DNA from: Seison nebaliae
Lineage: Eukaryota; Rotifera; Pararotatoria; Seisonacea; Seisonidae
Direction of reading: 5' to 3'
Length of the DNA stretch: 22,402 nt
Assembly: GCA_023231475.1 (NCBI GenBank)
Contig: JALJEE010001102.1
Coordinates: 1 to 22,402 of the forward strand
Positions 1-10,392 of this stretch are shown here, piece by piece (position 1 is the stretch's first letter; every line of letters starts with the position of its first letter). The position numbers and the translations under genes are program-made. The notes under the pieces were generated by a model. That model saw only the letters and a list, made by a program, of their open reading frames with translations, had not been told where the DNA came from and did no database searches.

Positions 1-338
1 TCTTTTATCGTCAAAACATCAAAAACCGCGAAGAAATCATAATTGTGATTGGGTCGTCGTCTACATCAGAGTAGCGACATTCATCTTTCCATCAAAGTAA
101 TGAAGAAGAATTGTTGAATACGTTCGTTCGTTCGTTAAGTATATCGATACAATAAAGAATAAATTCTAAAGAAAATTTCAATATTTTATTTACTTTCTCA
201 TCCATTATTATCACCGATCGATACGCAATTTTATCCAAATAAGACAACCCGTTAACTCAGTTGGCATTTTTTTCATTTGAATTTTATTTCAATTTCATTT
301 CAATTTCATTTCAAGTGGATAAGACACGGAGAGATAAA
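1..338. other. Leader region upstream of the eIF4G start
   Basis: No convincing coding exon is seen here. The region holds a CGTT tandem run near 120-136 and an ATTTCA-type tandem run near 283-313. The latter ends in a TTTCAAG at about 309-315 that could act as a splice acceptor, either for a 5' UTR intron or for a trans-spliced leader, 24 bases before the ATG at 339. This is inferred from sequence shape only. Confidence 0.35.
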
Positions 339-3300
339 ATGAAAGCAGCTCAACCCATGCAATATGGTATACCCACTCCTCAATATGGTATGCGTCCACA
401 ATTCCCTACTAGTACATATCATCATATGGATCCGAGAAGTTTGAAATTTTTACTTACAAAAATTTAACGTTTGAATTGTAGTAGTCTCAGGGAGATATCC
501 AGGTGTAGGATATCCAATGGTATCCAGTAACATGTCAAATGTGACGGGTTATGGAGGACAAGTGATAAATTTAGATTTCGTTACTCGAAATGGTCCAACT
601 GGTCAGAATGGATCAATTGTCCAACAAACACCAATGGTGTCTTCTGTCGCACAACCAGGAATGATGCATCCAGTGTTAGTACCTGGACAATTTATGCCAA
701 TAGAATTTGCTCAGAATCGACCTAATAACGTCGGAATTAATGGTCATACAATGCATCAACAACCACCTCCAATTCATCAATCACAACAACCACCACCTTC
801 AGTCCATCATCCTACACATCCTCATCTTCAACAACAACAACAACAACAACAACAACCATCCTTCTCTCAACACAATCAACAACCACAACAACAACAACAA
901 CGTGAAATGAATAATAATATGTCAAATAATATCAATTCGACACAGAATCCTCCAATGAAAATTGTGGAGAAATCGAATAATAAACAAGAAGTGTCAAATT
1001 CGAATTTTTTCGATGAGTTGATGGGTCAAATGAGTGAAACAGAGAAAGCATCATTAACATCAACGAAATCGGCTGCAAATAAACCGAAAGAAATTTCAAT
1101 CAATTCTACGAAACCGGATGAGAAAAAATCCCAAATTAGTGAACAGACGAAACAAAATGAAAAGATCAATTTGGATGAGTCAAAAGAGAAGAAAGTTGAA
1201 GTTAAAGATTATGCATTACAAATCTGTTCACCGACTGAAGAGAAACCGAAGAAAAAAATTAGTGAATATACTCACTCTCAACCGATAGTCGATAACGCTT
1301 TGGTGATCGAAGATACTCCTCAGGAAGAGATTCATTCGGAAAACGAATTAAAAATTGAATTGAAAATAGAACCGAAAATTCAATCAAAAATTGAACCAAA
1401 ATTAGAATTGGATATTATTGAACCGAAAAAAGAAGAAACGGAATCGAAATATGAATTAAAAATTGAACCGAAACAAGAGTTGGATATCGAACCGAAATTA
1501 GAATTAGATATTATCGAACCGAAAAAAGAGGAAACGGAATCGAAATATGAATTGGAAATTGAATCGAATGATAATTCATGTAATATTTTACCTATCAAAA
1601 ATAATGTGTCAGATGTGGAGGAAGACGAAAACGTCGTCAATATTCTTAAATCGAAGAAATTGGAGGATAAAAGAAAATCTTTAGAAATCGATGAAATCGA
1701 TTCGAATATTTTGAAGATTGTTCCAGAGATGATTAAAAAAGAAATTATTGATAAAGTTGATGATAAAGTGGAGGAGAAAGTGATGATGGTAGAGGAGGAA
1801 GCGAAAGTGGAAGAAAAGAAAATTCCGAGAGATCCTGATATGTTCACACAATTACTTAATAGTCAATTAGATAAATTATCGGAAGAGCCAATTCGTAAAG
1901 ACAAAGACACTGTCGAAGTATTCAAATATGATATTAGTACATTGAAAGAATATTCCTCTTCTCTTAATGAGGAATGGGAGTCATTATTTGTAAAGACTCG
2001 TGATGAAGTTGCTATAATTCTCAAGAATGAGAGATCAATTGACGAATTCACATTTCAATTTAATTCTAATTTCTCTCGTGGTAGTCGAATGTTGAATCGT
2101 CCCAGTCTCAATCATCGAATGAATCATCGTCATCAATATGGTTCGAGAAATTCCATCCAACCAAAAACTCAGCCACCCAAATGTGACTGGGCACAAATGT
2201 CAAAGGAAAAAGACGATCTTTCTCAACTTAAAACGAAGACGTGTGAAATTTTAAATAAGATAACACCAGAAAAATATGATGTATTATCTGAACAGATTCA
2301 AAATCTTTCCGATTGGACTGAAGATAGTCATTTGGCGGCATTTAGTGAAATAATATTCGTGAAGGCGGTTGACGAACCTCCATTCCAGAGTATGTATATT
2401 CAAATCCTCCAAAAACTCCACAATAAGAATCCGAAGATTCTAGTAAAAGTTTGTATTTTGTGTCAGAAGTCGTTCGAAAAAGTCACAGTAGCTGATGATG
2501 AAGATTATCAAAAAATTAAGAAATTAGTCGAAGAGGAAACGGATGAAACTGAAAAATTGAGATTGGAGAGTGAATTATTAGATAGAAAAGCGAAATTTCA
2601 AGAACGTCGATTCGGTACTATGAAATTCGTAGGAGGATTGACTCGTGAGAAATTATTTCTCTTCAAAATCTTCGAAATTTGTGCTCGAACACTTCTCATT
2701 TCTGATTCCGACCAATTGAATTGTTTGTGTAAAATTCTTCATGAAGTTGGAAAATATTTGGATACGAATCAAGATAAAGACGTCGCTAATTCGATGAGGA
2801 ACATTTATAATTTACTTCGCAGTTACATGTCAAACAAAGACATCGAACCACGTGTTCAATATGCGATAATGGATTTATTAGATCGTCGAAAGATGGGATG
2901 GAAAGATGATGAATTCCAACAAGCAAAACCAAAACCTTTGGATGAATTACAACAACGCGATGTGAATATGTCTTCTAATAGTCTTCCTAATAGTAACTCG
3001 TTTGGCCATTCGCATTCTCACATGAACAGCAGAAATCTTAATCATCAATACAGTAAGCCAAACAGGAAGACTATTAACCCTCAATCGAATAATTCCCGAA
3101 AGTTCAATATGAAAGACAATTCCTCGCGAAATAGTTACCGTCAAAATTACAATCGTGATGTAGGAATCACAGATCCAACATCTGTTCGTCATCCTGGACG
3201 TCAACGTCTCTCGAAAGATAAAATGAAAGCATCCGATTCAATGAAAACACAATCATTTTGGCACAATCGTTCAACCATCAATACTACAACTAATTTGAGG

Positions 3301-5038
3301 CCACCACAATTCTCGTCGTCGATGGAAACGACGGAGAAGAAAATTCTCGAACCGACAACTCATATTCTCACTGCTGCCACTGCAAATGTGGAGAAGAAAA
3401 ATGAGAATCATTTGGAAGATGATGATGATGATGAGGGACGAGTGCCATTCCAGAATGATGTGACTGGTCAAGCCAAAGGAATTATTTGTGAAATGACAGT
3501 TGGATTGAGTCAAGATTCTCTTTTGGTTATTATTTTTATGTCTTTATTTATTTAATCGTCTTATTTTTTTAAAAAAGGATTTGAAAGATACTTTTGATCG
3601 AACAACTAGAAAAGATCATCATTTGTTATTGGCTGAATTCGATAAGAAATTAACGATGATGATGGATGAGAAAATTGGATATGATTTTGTTGTTAAATGC
3701 GTTAAAGATTTGGTGAATGATAAAACAATTTTGTCCTCCTCTTTAACTGAAGCGTTTGATTTTATTTCTTCTTTTTGACTCATTTATTTCTTTCTCAGAT
3801 GTGTCGTCGTGATGAAAGCTTTTCCTGATCTCATGGAAGATTATCCCAGACTCCCAGAAATCTATGCGAAGCATATGGGTTTTATTTGAATTTCATTTTT
3901 CTTAATTAATTTTCTTTTCATTCATTTTCAGGTAATATGTCACCGGTGTTAAATATAAAAAATATATTCACGACTATCGATGAGAATTGTGATGAATTTT
4001 TAAAGAAGAGAATGTTTAAAGAATTTGCAAAAGTTTCTTTCATTTTCCACTTTCAACTCACATCGAATTTCAATTAGGTGGAATCGTTTTATGATTTTAT
4101 TTTAACTGACGACTTTAAAACTTTCAAAATCGATCCAAAATTATCGGATGAAATCATCACTCTTGTCAAAAGGTTTCCTTTTATTCATTTATCCATTAGT
4201 CATCTTAAATTCTTAAATTCTTATATTCTTATTCCATTAGTCAAAACACCAAAATAACAAGTCCGACTTCTAAGAAGGCGGAATTATATGAAGATCTTGT
4301 TAAAGCGATGAAACAAGGTTTTTGTACCAGTGAAGAATTATTTAACATACTCGAACGTTACAAAGAATCTATTGAACATAACAAAACTATTCCCAAATCA
4401 CTTATTTTTTCTTTGATTTCTGTATGGATTTCAACCGGTTTCAATTCCTATCTTTTATCTCCCACTTCATTTCCTTTCAGAGAATGCTAATTGTATTGAA
4501 AAGTTCAAGAATGTAGTGAAAACTACTTTCCCTTCTACTGAAGATCAACGTCAGATATGTGACATAATTGAAATCGATCGGAAAAAGAATTCACGAACTC
4601 AAGGTTAATATATTTTACAATTCTCCACATTTTCGCACAATTCTCCACAATTCTCAATAAATTGTTCACAATTTTTGTTTATCTCAAATTTTTTTCATAA
4701 ATTTTAATTTAATTTAATTTAATTTTTTATTCTTTTTATTTGTATATTTTCTTTAATTTTGTCAGATGAATTTCTTGATACGTTGGAAGAGTTTTTGAAA
4801 GCGGAACTCATTTCAACCGATTCCATTATCGATTGGTATGATAATCCGTCACAAAATCAGACTAGTTCTTAATTTAATTTCATTTTATTTTCATTAATTC
4901 TTTAAAAACAATAATCTCGCTATTTTATTCCATTTTCCAGATCCATATTTAGCTCGAAAGGAAGCTAAAGAGTTTGTTATGAATATAAAAAATACCAGTA
5001 CAAGTTCGACGAATGATGAAACGGAATTGAAAGAATGA
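339..5038 (+). CDS. Eukaryotic translation initiation factor 4 gamma (eIF4G) homologue
   Basis: Scaffold of the cap-binding complex eIF4F; it joins eIF4E, eIF4A and eIF3 in the cytoplasm. Predicted exons: 339-438, 491-3525 (acceptor 481 or 484 also keeps frame), 3578-3753, 3799-3878, 3932-4032, 4078-4172, 4241-4437, 4481-4603, 4766-4864 and 4941-5038, giving 1367 residues. The N-terminus is rich in Q, N, P and H with a CAA run (829-900). A Glu/Lys-rich segment with an internal duplication follows. A YDISTLK motif near residue 513 resembles the eIF4E-binding YXXXXL-phi, but the last position is Lys. A MIF4G domain spans about residues 598-835 (signature FGTMKFVGGL). Exons 3-10 are helical and fit an MA3-like C-terminal region. 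The MIF4G assignment is firm; the MA3 limits and the first exon are inferred. Confidence 0.88.
829..900 (+). repeat. CAA/polyglutamine tract in the eIF4G N-terminus
   Basis: An almost pure CAA run, interrupted by a PSFSQHN segment, encodes two polyglutamine stretches inside the low-complexity N-terminal region. Such tracts are prone to length change. It is in frame and not a separate gene. Confidence 0.9.
1405..1566 (+). repeat. Internal duplication in the acidic region of eIF4G
   Basis: Two near-identical copies of about 63 bases start near 1405 and 1501. Both encode ELDIIEPKKEETESKYEL; the DNA copies differ at only a few mostly silent positions. Shorter relatives (KIEPK, ELDIEPK) surround them at 1345-1500, so the segment seems to have grown by repeated local duplication of an IEPK-type unit. 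Confidence 0.85.
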
Positions 5039-5665
5039 ACAGATTCATCATTTTTCACTGTTAAATGGTTTATTATGAAAAGAAATATACGAAATATTTT
5101 AATTGTTGACATATTTTTATTTTGAACAAGTGAAAAAAAATTTTAATATAATCATCTCCACTTTCTTCTTCTTTTTGGGATAATGGAACTCACACGACGA
5201 GGCATCATTATCAGAAATGAAAATATTAAATGTTTTTCTATTATCCCGAAAAATGCACAAAATCGTTATCATCATCTTTATTATCATCAAATCTTCTTGT
5301 TATTCATCTTATTCTCATTTGCGAACTGTTCATCATCGGATCGATTATATTATGATTTTCTTTTCATAAAAAATGACGGAAATTAAAAGTTAAAATCTCG
5401 TTCAAAATTTTCAATCTTTTTCCCCTTCTTCTCTTCAAATCATGATAAGATTTTCTTATTTTTAATATAAAACTATTTAATTAAAAATTTATTAAACAAA
5501 AATATTTTATTGTTAATCAGATGAATGATGATTTCTCTTTCACTATCATAATAAATCTAAAAGTTCTTTCCAATCTTTCCCAGAGAAATTCGGTTGCAAT
5601 TAAAATTTTTGATAAAATAAATTTAAATTTTATTCAAATTTGATGATCAAACAAAATTCTATGAT
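5039..5665. other. Intergenic region between eIF4G and the EGF-module gene (convergent 3' ends)
   Basis: AT-rich spacer between two converging genes. A 67-codon open frame at 5183-5386 encodes a hydrophobic stretch, and an overlapping frame from 5254 also looks signal-peptide-like, but neither continues into a supported exon. No RNA gene or repeat is seen. Confidence 0.4.
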
Positions 5666-6805
5666 TTATTTAGTCAATTGAACATTCAAATCACATGGCA
5701 CAGATGTACTTAGTGCAGTACAATGGTATTTGAAGAAACCGTCAGTGACACACTTCTGACCTAAACATGTCGTCTCCAAATCACAAGGGGGAACATAGAC
5801 TAAAAATATTTTCCGATTAAATTATCACAAAAAAAATTGTACTAACAGAATTGACATTTAGTTCCAACAAAATTTTTCGGACATCCACATACTTGAGAGG
5901 AAGTTTGTTGATAACATACTTGACCGGTACTACAGGTCTTTGCCGGAGCCGTACAATTAGTAGTAGAAGCTAAATATGTTAAAATGAAACGAAAGAGAAT
6001 AATTAAAGAACTTGATAGATCGTTACATTTCACGCTGCCACACATCAAATTGCCAAAATCGACTGTTGAATAAAAATGATGATAATGATAAATAAAATGT
6101 TCTTCGAACGTGTTTCACATTTGGGTCCAGTGAAATATGTTGGACATGAACAATATTGATTATCAAGTAATGAATTGCCTTCAATGGCATTGATGTAACA
6201 TGTGCCACCATTCATACAAAAATCTTGGAAATAACAACGGAAAGCTGAGGAGAATTATGAAATTTTGAATAATTAAAAAAATCTGAACTTGCTGGTGGTC
6301 CATTGGGTAAAATTGCTAGAAAGATGAATCATCAAATAATTGGATAAGAGGAAGAAATAACGGATATTTTTCGTGGTAGTATCTGAATAATAACTGGTGC
6401 CATCGGAAGAATATTTCATTATACCATCTTTATCTGATTCAAATAATTATTATGCGGTTTGGAAGTGAAATTATAAACCGACGCATTTGAACGCCAGAGA
6501 TGTGGATGCTCCAGATTTGACACAAGTCGTATCTAGATAATACATACATACGTTCGATTCATGGAAACATAAATGAGCTGAAATAATATTTAAATTTATC
6601 AGAATTCCTATCAGAACACAATTGAGAAACCATATTGACATTGTTCTCCCGCTGTCCATTTGGTACAAGTACAAACCTTTTCCGCACAAACTCCTTTATT
6701 GAGACATGGAGTATCAGTATTGGTGCAATCGAAAGGTGCAATCGTCTGCGAATATACACATTGGACGAAGCAAATGAGAAGAATAAAGTTTTTGAAAGAA
6801 AACAT
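5666..6805 (-). CDS. Secreted multi-EGF-like protein
   Basis: Predicted extracellular protein of 271 residues from eight exons, read downward: 6805-6631, 6577-6479, 6433-6362, 6315-6289, 6244-6110, 6062-6012, 5969-5847 and 5799-5666. The start at 6805 opens a clear signal peptide (hydrophobic FILLICFVQCVYSQ). An EGF module follows (CLNKGVCAEKVCTC then W-x-GEQCQ). A second classical module is in exon 5 (CMNGGTC, later YCSCPTYFTGPKC), a third in exon 7 (CGCPKNFVGTKC), and Cys-rich segments are in exons 2 and 8. All seven introns are phase 1, the usual phase of shuffled EGF modules. No membrane segment is visible, so secretion is inferred. The stop codon lies inside an AATAAA polyadenylation-like signal. 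Partner and role are unknown. It is divergent from the gene at 7083. Confidence 0.78.
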
Positions 6806-7082
6806 GATGTTTGGAATCTACAGAAACATGATAATCGGCTACTCTTAAATATATTTCAATTTTCACATTTATCTGAGAGAATTCGATGAATTATTCTCCT
6901 TTAACAATAGCCATTAGAATTCGAGTGAGTATGTTATTGCACCAACACATTGTCAAGTCGATCAACATTAAATGTTCTCTGAATTATTATAATTTTAAAT
7001 AATTTCATAATAAAATAATTTAAAGGATATGGAGAGTATAAATTAGTCGTAATAGAAATTTCTTTTTAATTTTTATGACGTC
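6806..7082. promoter_or_regulatory. Shared divergent upstream region of the EGF and lectin-like genes
   Basis: The 277 bases separate two oppositely oriented start codons, so both promoters must lie here or in neighbouring sequence. The region is AT-rich and no specific factor site is recognised. Confidence 0.4.
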
Positions 7083-8041
7083 ATGTTATTAAGAAGTTTG
7101 TTAATAATCACAATTTATTGGCAGGTGGTAGGAAGTATCTGTTAGTTGACATATATTTATAGAATACAACGTATTCCCCCCATTAAAGTTATCAATAGAA
7201 TTATTATTCATCAGAATGCAACTGTCCTCTTAAGATGTGATAATAAGAAGGATCATATCGTTTCATTTAATGCCTCAACTGGATGTTGTCAGAATAATGG
7301 AGAGGCGACAAATGTAACGGAATGCGATTATAATTCTAATCAAACTGAATTATTGGAAACAGGTTGTGAACACAAATATAGTTGTTTATTTATTCCAGAA
7401 TTTCCCACTTGTAACGAAAATCAATTTCGATCTACTGAAATTTTTATCGGATGTGAATTAAAGTTAAAACTTTTCTTAATTCTTCTTAAATCTCCTCCTA
7501 GAATTAACATCGTCATCATTTTCTTAATGGTCGTTACAGCTATTATGTTGATATTGGCAATATTCGTTTTATGGAAGAAATTACGACCATCCAAATTTAG
7601 TAAATTCTCAATCAAACACGATATAAATGAATTGGAACAAGATCAGTTGGAAGTTAATGAAATTATATTAGAAAGTTTCCACATTTCAATATCTCCCTTA
7701 TTTATTTATCTTTTTTTTAAGCAAATAATTTAGGAATTGATGAAACTGGACTAGAAACTGATGAATCTGTTTGTTAGAGTCTTAATAGAATTTATAATGA
7801 AATTATCTTCTATTTGAAAGTGCCATCATTGAAGAATTCCGAACAAAAAACCAAGAAAAAAAAGGATGATATTGACCAAGAAAGTTTATCGGAAGAATTG
7901 GAGGAAATAGAAGAGAATAATAACGACGAAATTTCAAAAAAAGAAGAAGATGACGAGGAAATTGATGTTACACAAATGGCAGATCCAAATAAAATAATAA
8001 AAGAGACGAAAGAAAAATTTAATCGAAAGAAAAATGAATAA
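7083..8041 (+). CDS. Single-pass membrane protein with Cys-rich, SUEL-lectin-like ectodomain
   Basis: Predicted 258-residue type I membrane protein. Exons: 7083-7140, 7189-7462, 7502-7674, 7722-7772 and 7821-8041. The ATG at 7083 opens a signal peptide (MLLRSLLIITIYWQVVGS). The ectodomain contains VLLRCDNKKDHIVSF, a CC pair, several further Cys and at least four N-x-S/T sites, and ends in a Cys before the membrane. The spacing loosely resembles galactose/rhamnose-binding (SUEL) lectin domains, as in EVA-1/latrophilin-type proteins, but the typical AxYGR motif is not clear, so this is tentative. A hydrophobic helix (VIIFLMVVTAIMLILAIFVLW) is followed by basic WKKLRPSK, then a cytoplasmic tail extremely rich in Glu, Asp and Lys. 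The 39-base third-exon junction is in frame either way; the splice is preferred because its donor fits the local rule. Confidence 0.65.
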
Positions 8042-8469
8042 CTTTTTACTGATTCAATTTTTCATGTCATTGGACATTGATTGTCATTATCATAACTCGT
8101 TTACATAAGTGAAGTTCAAAGTTCGAACAAAATTTTTTTTCAATACGGCTAATAATACTCGAATTCTGATAAATTTCTTAAAATCATATTCTTTTCTAAA
8201 ATTATTCCTTCAATTTCCAACTGTTTTTTACATTTCTTAAAATAAAACACGAACAATTTTTAAGAATTCACATAAATTGATCTTACGAACCAAATTCCAA
8301 CACAATTATTTTTGAAATGTCGTCGTTATGAACCATAAATTAATTTACTATTTCGGAAGGCTTCTAATTTTAAATTTATTTTACTTCCAAGCCCTTCTTA
8401 TTAACTTGGTTGCGGATAATATGATAGAGTAGATTCTATAATAAATAGTTTGTTTGTCAAATTATATTG
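8042..8469. other. AT-rich spacer before the SINE pair
   Basis: 3' flank of the membrane-protein gene. An AATAAAA occurs near 8241, in the probable 3' UTR. No exon, RNA gene or repeat structure is recognised up to the SINE head at about 8470. Confidence 0.35.
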
Positions 8470-8870
8470 GGGCGTGCGTAGCGCAGTGGTCTACGCACGT
8501 TCCACGCCATTGGCGGAAATCAATTCCCTGCAAAAAAAAAAACCAATTTAGATAAAATACCAGTTAAAAACAGAGAAGAGTTCAGCAACCAAAAAAACCA
8601 ATTTATGTATAATACCAGTAAGAGACAGAGAAAAGTTCAGCAACCAAAAAAAACCAATTTATATATAATACCAGTAAGAGTACGACAAGAGTTCAACAGC
8701 AAAAAACCGACCGTCTGTCTCCGGTTATGAAAAAATAGAGCAAACCAATTGTGGACATTTCAGCGGACAGGATTCAACTTTGGAGAAGACAGTTCGTGGA
8801 GAAGTTCTGATGATGCAACAAAAGAATGTTTAAATTAGAAAAAAAAATGATAATAAAAAAACCCAATAAT
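8470..8870 (+). mobile_element. tRNA-derived SINE, copy 1
   Basis: The head resembles a tRNA: TAGCGCAGTGG at 8479-8489 matches the polymerase III box A consensus, and AAATCAATTCC at 8517-8527 is a degraded box B at normal tRNA spacing. The body carries three tandem units of about 53 bases (near 8540, 8594 and 8646), each with AAACCAATTTA, AATACCAGT and AGTTCA. A segment GACCGTCTGTCTCCGGTTAT follows at 8709-8728, and the 3' end is AATGTTTAAATTAG plus poly(A). Shared parts with the next element define the family. No tRNA function is implied. Confidence 0.75.
8539..8700 (+). repeat. Tandem repeat of about 53 bases, three units, inside SINE copy 1
   Basis: Three consecutive units share the order poly(A), CCAATTTA, an AT segment, AATACCAGT, a purine-rich segment and AGTTCA. 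The second and third are closest to one another. Only traces of this block appear in SINE copy 2, so it may have expanded in copy 1. Confidence 0.8.
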
Positions 8871-8904
8871 ATAAACCCAAATATAAAAAAAAAAAAATTT
8901 TTTC

Positions 8905-9215
8905 TACAACGTTGCGCAATGGTCTACACACCTCTCAAACAATGTTCACCCTGCATAGATCATCAATCAAAACAAAACAAATATAGTAGATCTCATTGAG
9001 ATCTGGACAGAAAAAAATAAATAGTACACTATCAAATAACGTTGGATCAGTCGACCGTCTGTGTCCGGTTATGAAAAAATAGGACAAGCTACTATAGTTG
9101 AATATTTGGTTTCTATGGAGTTTCTGGCGGATTATCTATGAAGTTTTTGTGAAGTTTCTGTGAGGTTTCTGAGCAGTTTCTGAACAATGTTTATTAGAAA
9201 AAAAAACATGCAAAG
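8905..9215 (+). mobile_element. tRNA-derived SINE, copy 2 (more diverged)
   Basis: The head TTGCGCAATGGTCTACACAC (8912-8931) matches copy 1's box A region with a few changes. GACCGTCTGTGTCCGGTTAT plus GAAAAAATAG at 9053-9082 is almost identical to copy 1. The 3' end AATGTTTATTAGAAAAAAAA (near 9187-9206) matches copy 1's tail. Between them lie the palindrome AGATCTCA-T-TGAGATCT near 8990 and short GTTTCTG-type direct repeats at about 9108-9180. The same orientation and common ends support a second copy rather than chance. Confidence 0.7.
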
Positions 9216-9239
9216 AAAAAAGGATAAAAAAAATTTTAA

Positions 9240-10004
9240 AAATTCATATAGTTTTTTTATTTATCATTCTTCAAAGGAAGGTATGGTATTCAAATGCTTT
9301 TTTTTGTACCATGGCATTGGTAGTAAAAAATAAGTTCACGACATCTTGGTAATTTGTGCTATGGGTTTTAAGATTGTCAGGAATCAAATAAGGATGATGG
9401 TGAATCGATGTATCAATTATCTTGCATTATATAACTCATAAATGACAAATACATTTGTCAGTAAGTTTCGAAAGAATGTAACATGTACAGAAAAAATAAA
9501 AGGGGACCTATCTAGTTTTCATTTAAATATTTATTTAATAGATTTAATAGCGAACTGACACACTGGTTTACTTTTCCTAGCTGGAATAAAACGGATAATT
9601 CACTAGGTGAATCATCGGAAATGAATGATTTAGTCTGATCTATTTTTGAGCGTAAGAGATCCGGCACATAAGATATGATTTTAAAATTCGACATCATAGT
9701 ACGGAAGTTGGTAATGGAAATAGGAGTTTCGATAGTGTAATATTCACAAAAAAATTTTAAAGGCGAGAAAAAATCTTCACATTGATCGAAAGACGGAATG
9801 CAGATTTCTGATATAGCGATAGAATCAAGTATTCTCAAGTATCTTTCAGCTAAGAGAAGTGGTAACGGTTTCAGCCCACTGATGCAGAACATAAATGCTC
9901 TATTGAAAGGCTTGCCGCATCCAAGTAACATACGTACCGCTCGGTTATACGCTCGATCAAAGCAAAATAACGATTTGCTCCTGCTCAATTTTACATCAAA
10001 CTAA
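9240..10004 (-). mobile_element. 5'-truncated non-LTR retrotransposon (LINE) 3' end
   Basis: An open frame at 9988-9512 reads FDRAYNRAVRMLLGCGKP and later LPLLLAERYLRILDSI. This is the kind of sequence found just after the reverse-transcriptase core of Jockey/CR1/I-like LINEs, which end with an AYN-x-x-xR-x-LxG segment and helical tail. No RT catalytic motif is present, so only the C-terminal end survives. About 270 bases of presumed 3' UTR follow (9511-9240), part of which (9430-9333) recurs at the right edge of the window. The frame upstream of about 10004 is lost, fitting 5' truncation on insertion. Family assignment beyond LINE is uncertain. Confidence 0.65.
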
Positions 10005-10080
10005 TTACATCAAAAATTTTTAGAAATAGTGTTCTACCGCATTCCCGAACTCTTTATGTGAATGTTCCCTTGTAAGTCTT

Positions 10081-10192
10081 TATTTAGAACTTGTCAAATT
10101 TAAGGAAACTTTGATTGATAAGAAGGAAAAATAATTTAAAATAAAGTTATTGGGCAACTCATGCTACACTCATTTTTCAAATAAGAAAACTG
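10081..10192. repeat. Dispersed repeat B, copy 1
   Basis: The segment runs TATTTAGAACTTGTCAAATT through ATTGGGCAACTCATG to ACACTCATTTTTCAAATAAG. It aligns by eye, with scattered changes, along about 110 bases to 21737-21850. It contains a near-palindrome, CTCATTT-TTC-AAATAAG. Class is unknown; a small DNA-transposon (MITE) or LINE part is possible. Confidence 0.6.
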
Positions 10193-10392
10193 AAAATTTT
10201 TTTTCAAAACTGAGAAAACGCTCCTAAAATGGAGCAAACAAACGATTACTAGTATTATGTGATTGACAATTCGTCTATATAGAAATATACTTCCGATGAA
10301 AAACATAGAATGTTCCCAATGAAGATTCATCAGTATATCGTTAGTATATTATCGTAAGAATTTATTTGGTATTTTCTCATAGATAAAAAATA

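Noticed and set aside
1380-1847. 155-codon open frame on the minus strand
   Set aside because: Reverse shadow of the Glu/Lys-rich eIF4G region; its Ser/Phe-rich product follows from GAA/AAA codons read backward.
3271-3513. 80-codon minus-strand frame inside eIF4G exon 2
   Set aside because: Lies fully opposite supported coding sequence and has no splice or domain support.
5183-5386. 67-codon open frame with a hydrophobic centre between eIF4G and the EGF gene
   Set aside because: No good ATG context, no convincing continuation exon under the local splice pattern, and two frames look equally hydrophobic because the DNA is rich in ATC and TTT.
8471-8530. Functional tRNA gene
   Set aside because: Box A is good, but box B is degraded, the acceptor stem does not close and the segment is followed by a SINE body.
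8539-8700. CRISPR-like array
   Set aside because: Three AT-rich tandem units without unique spacers, within a SINE of an animal genome.
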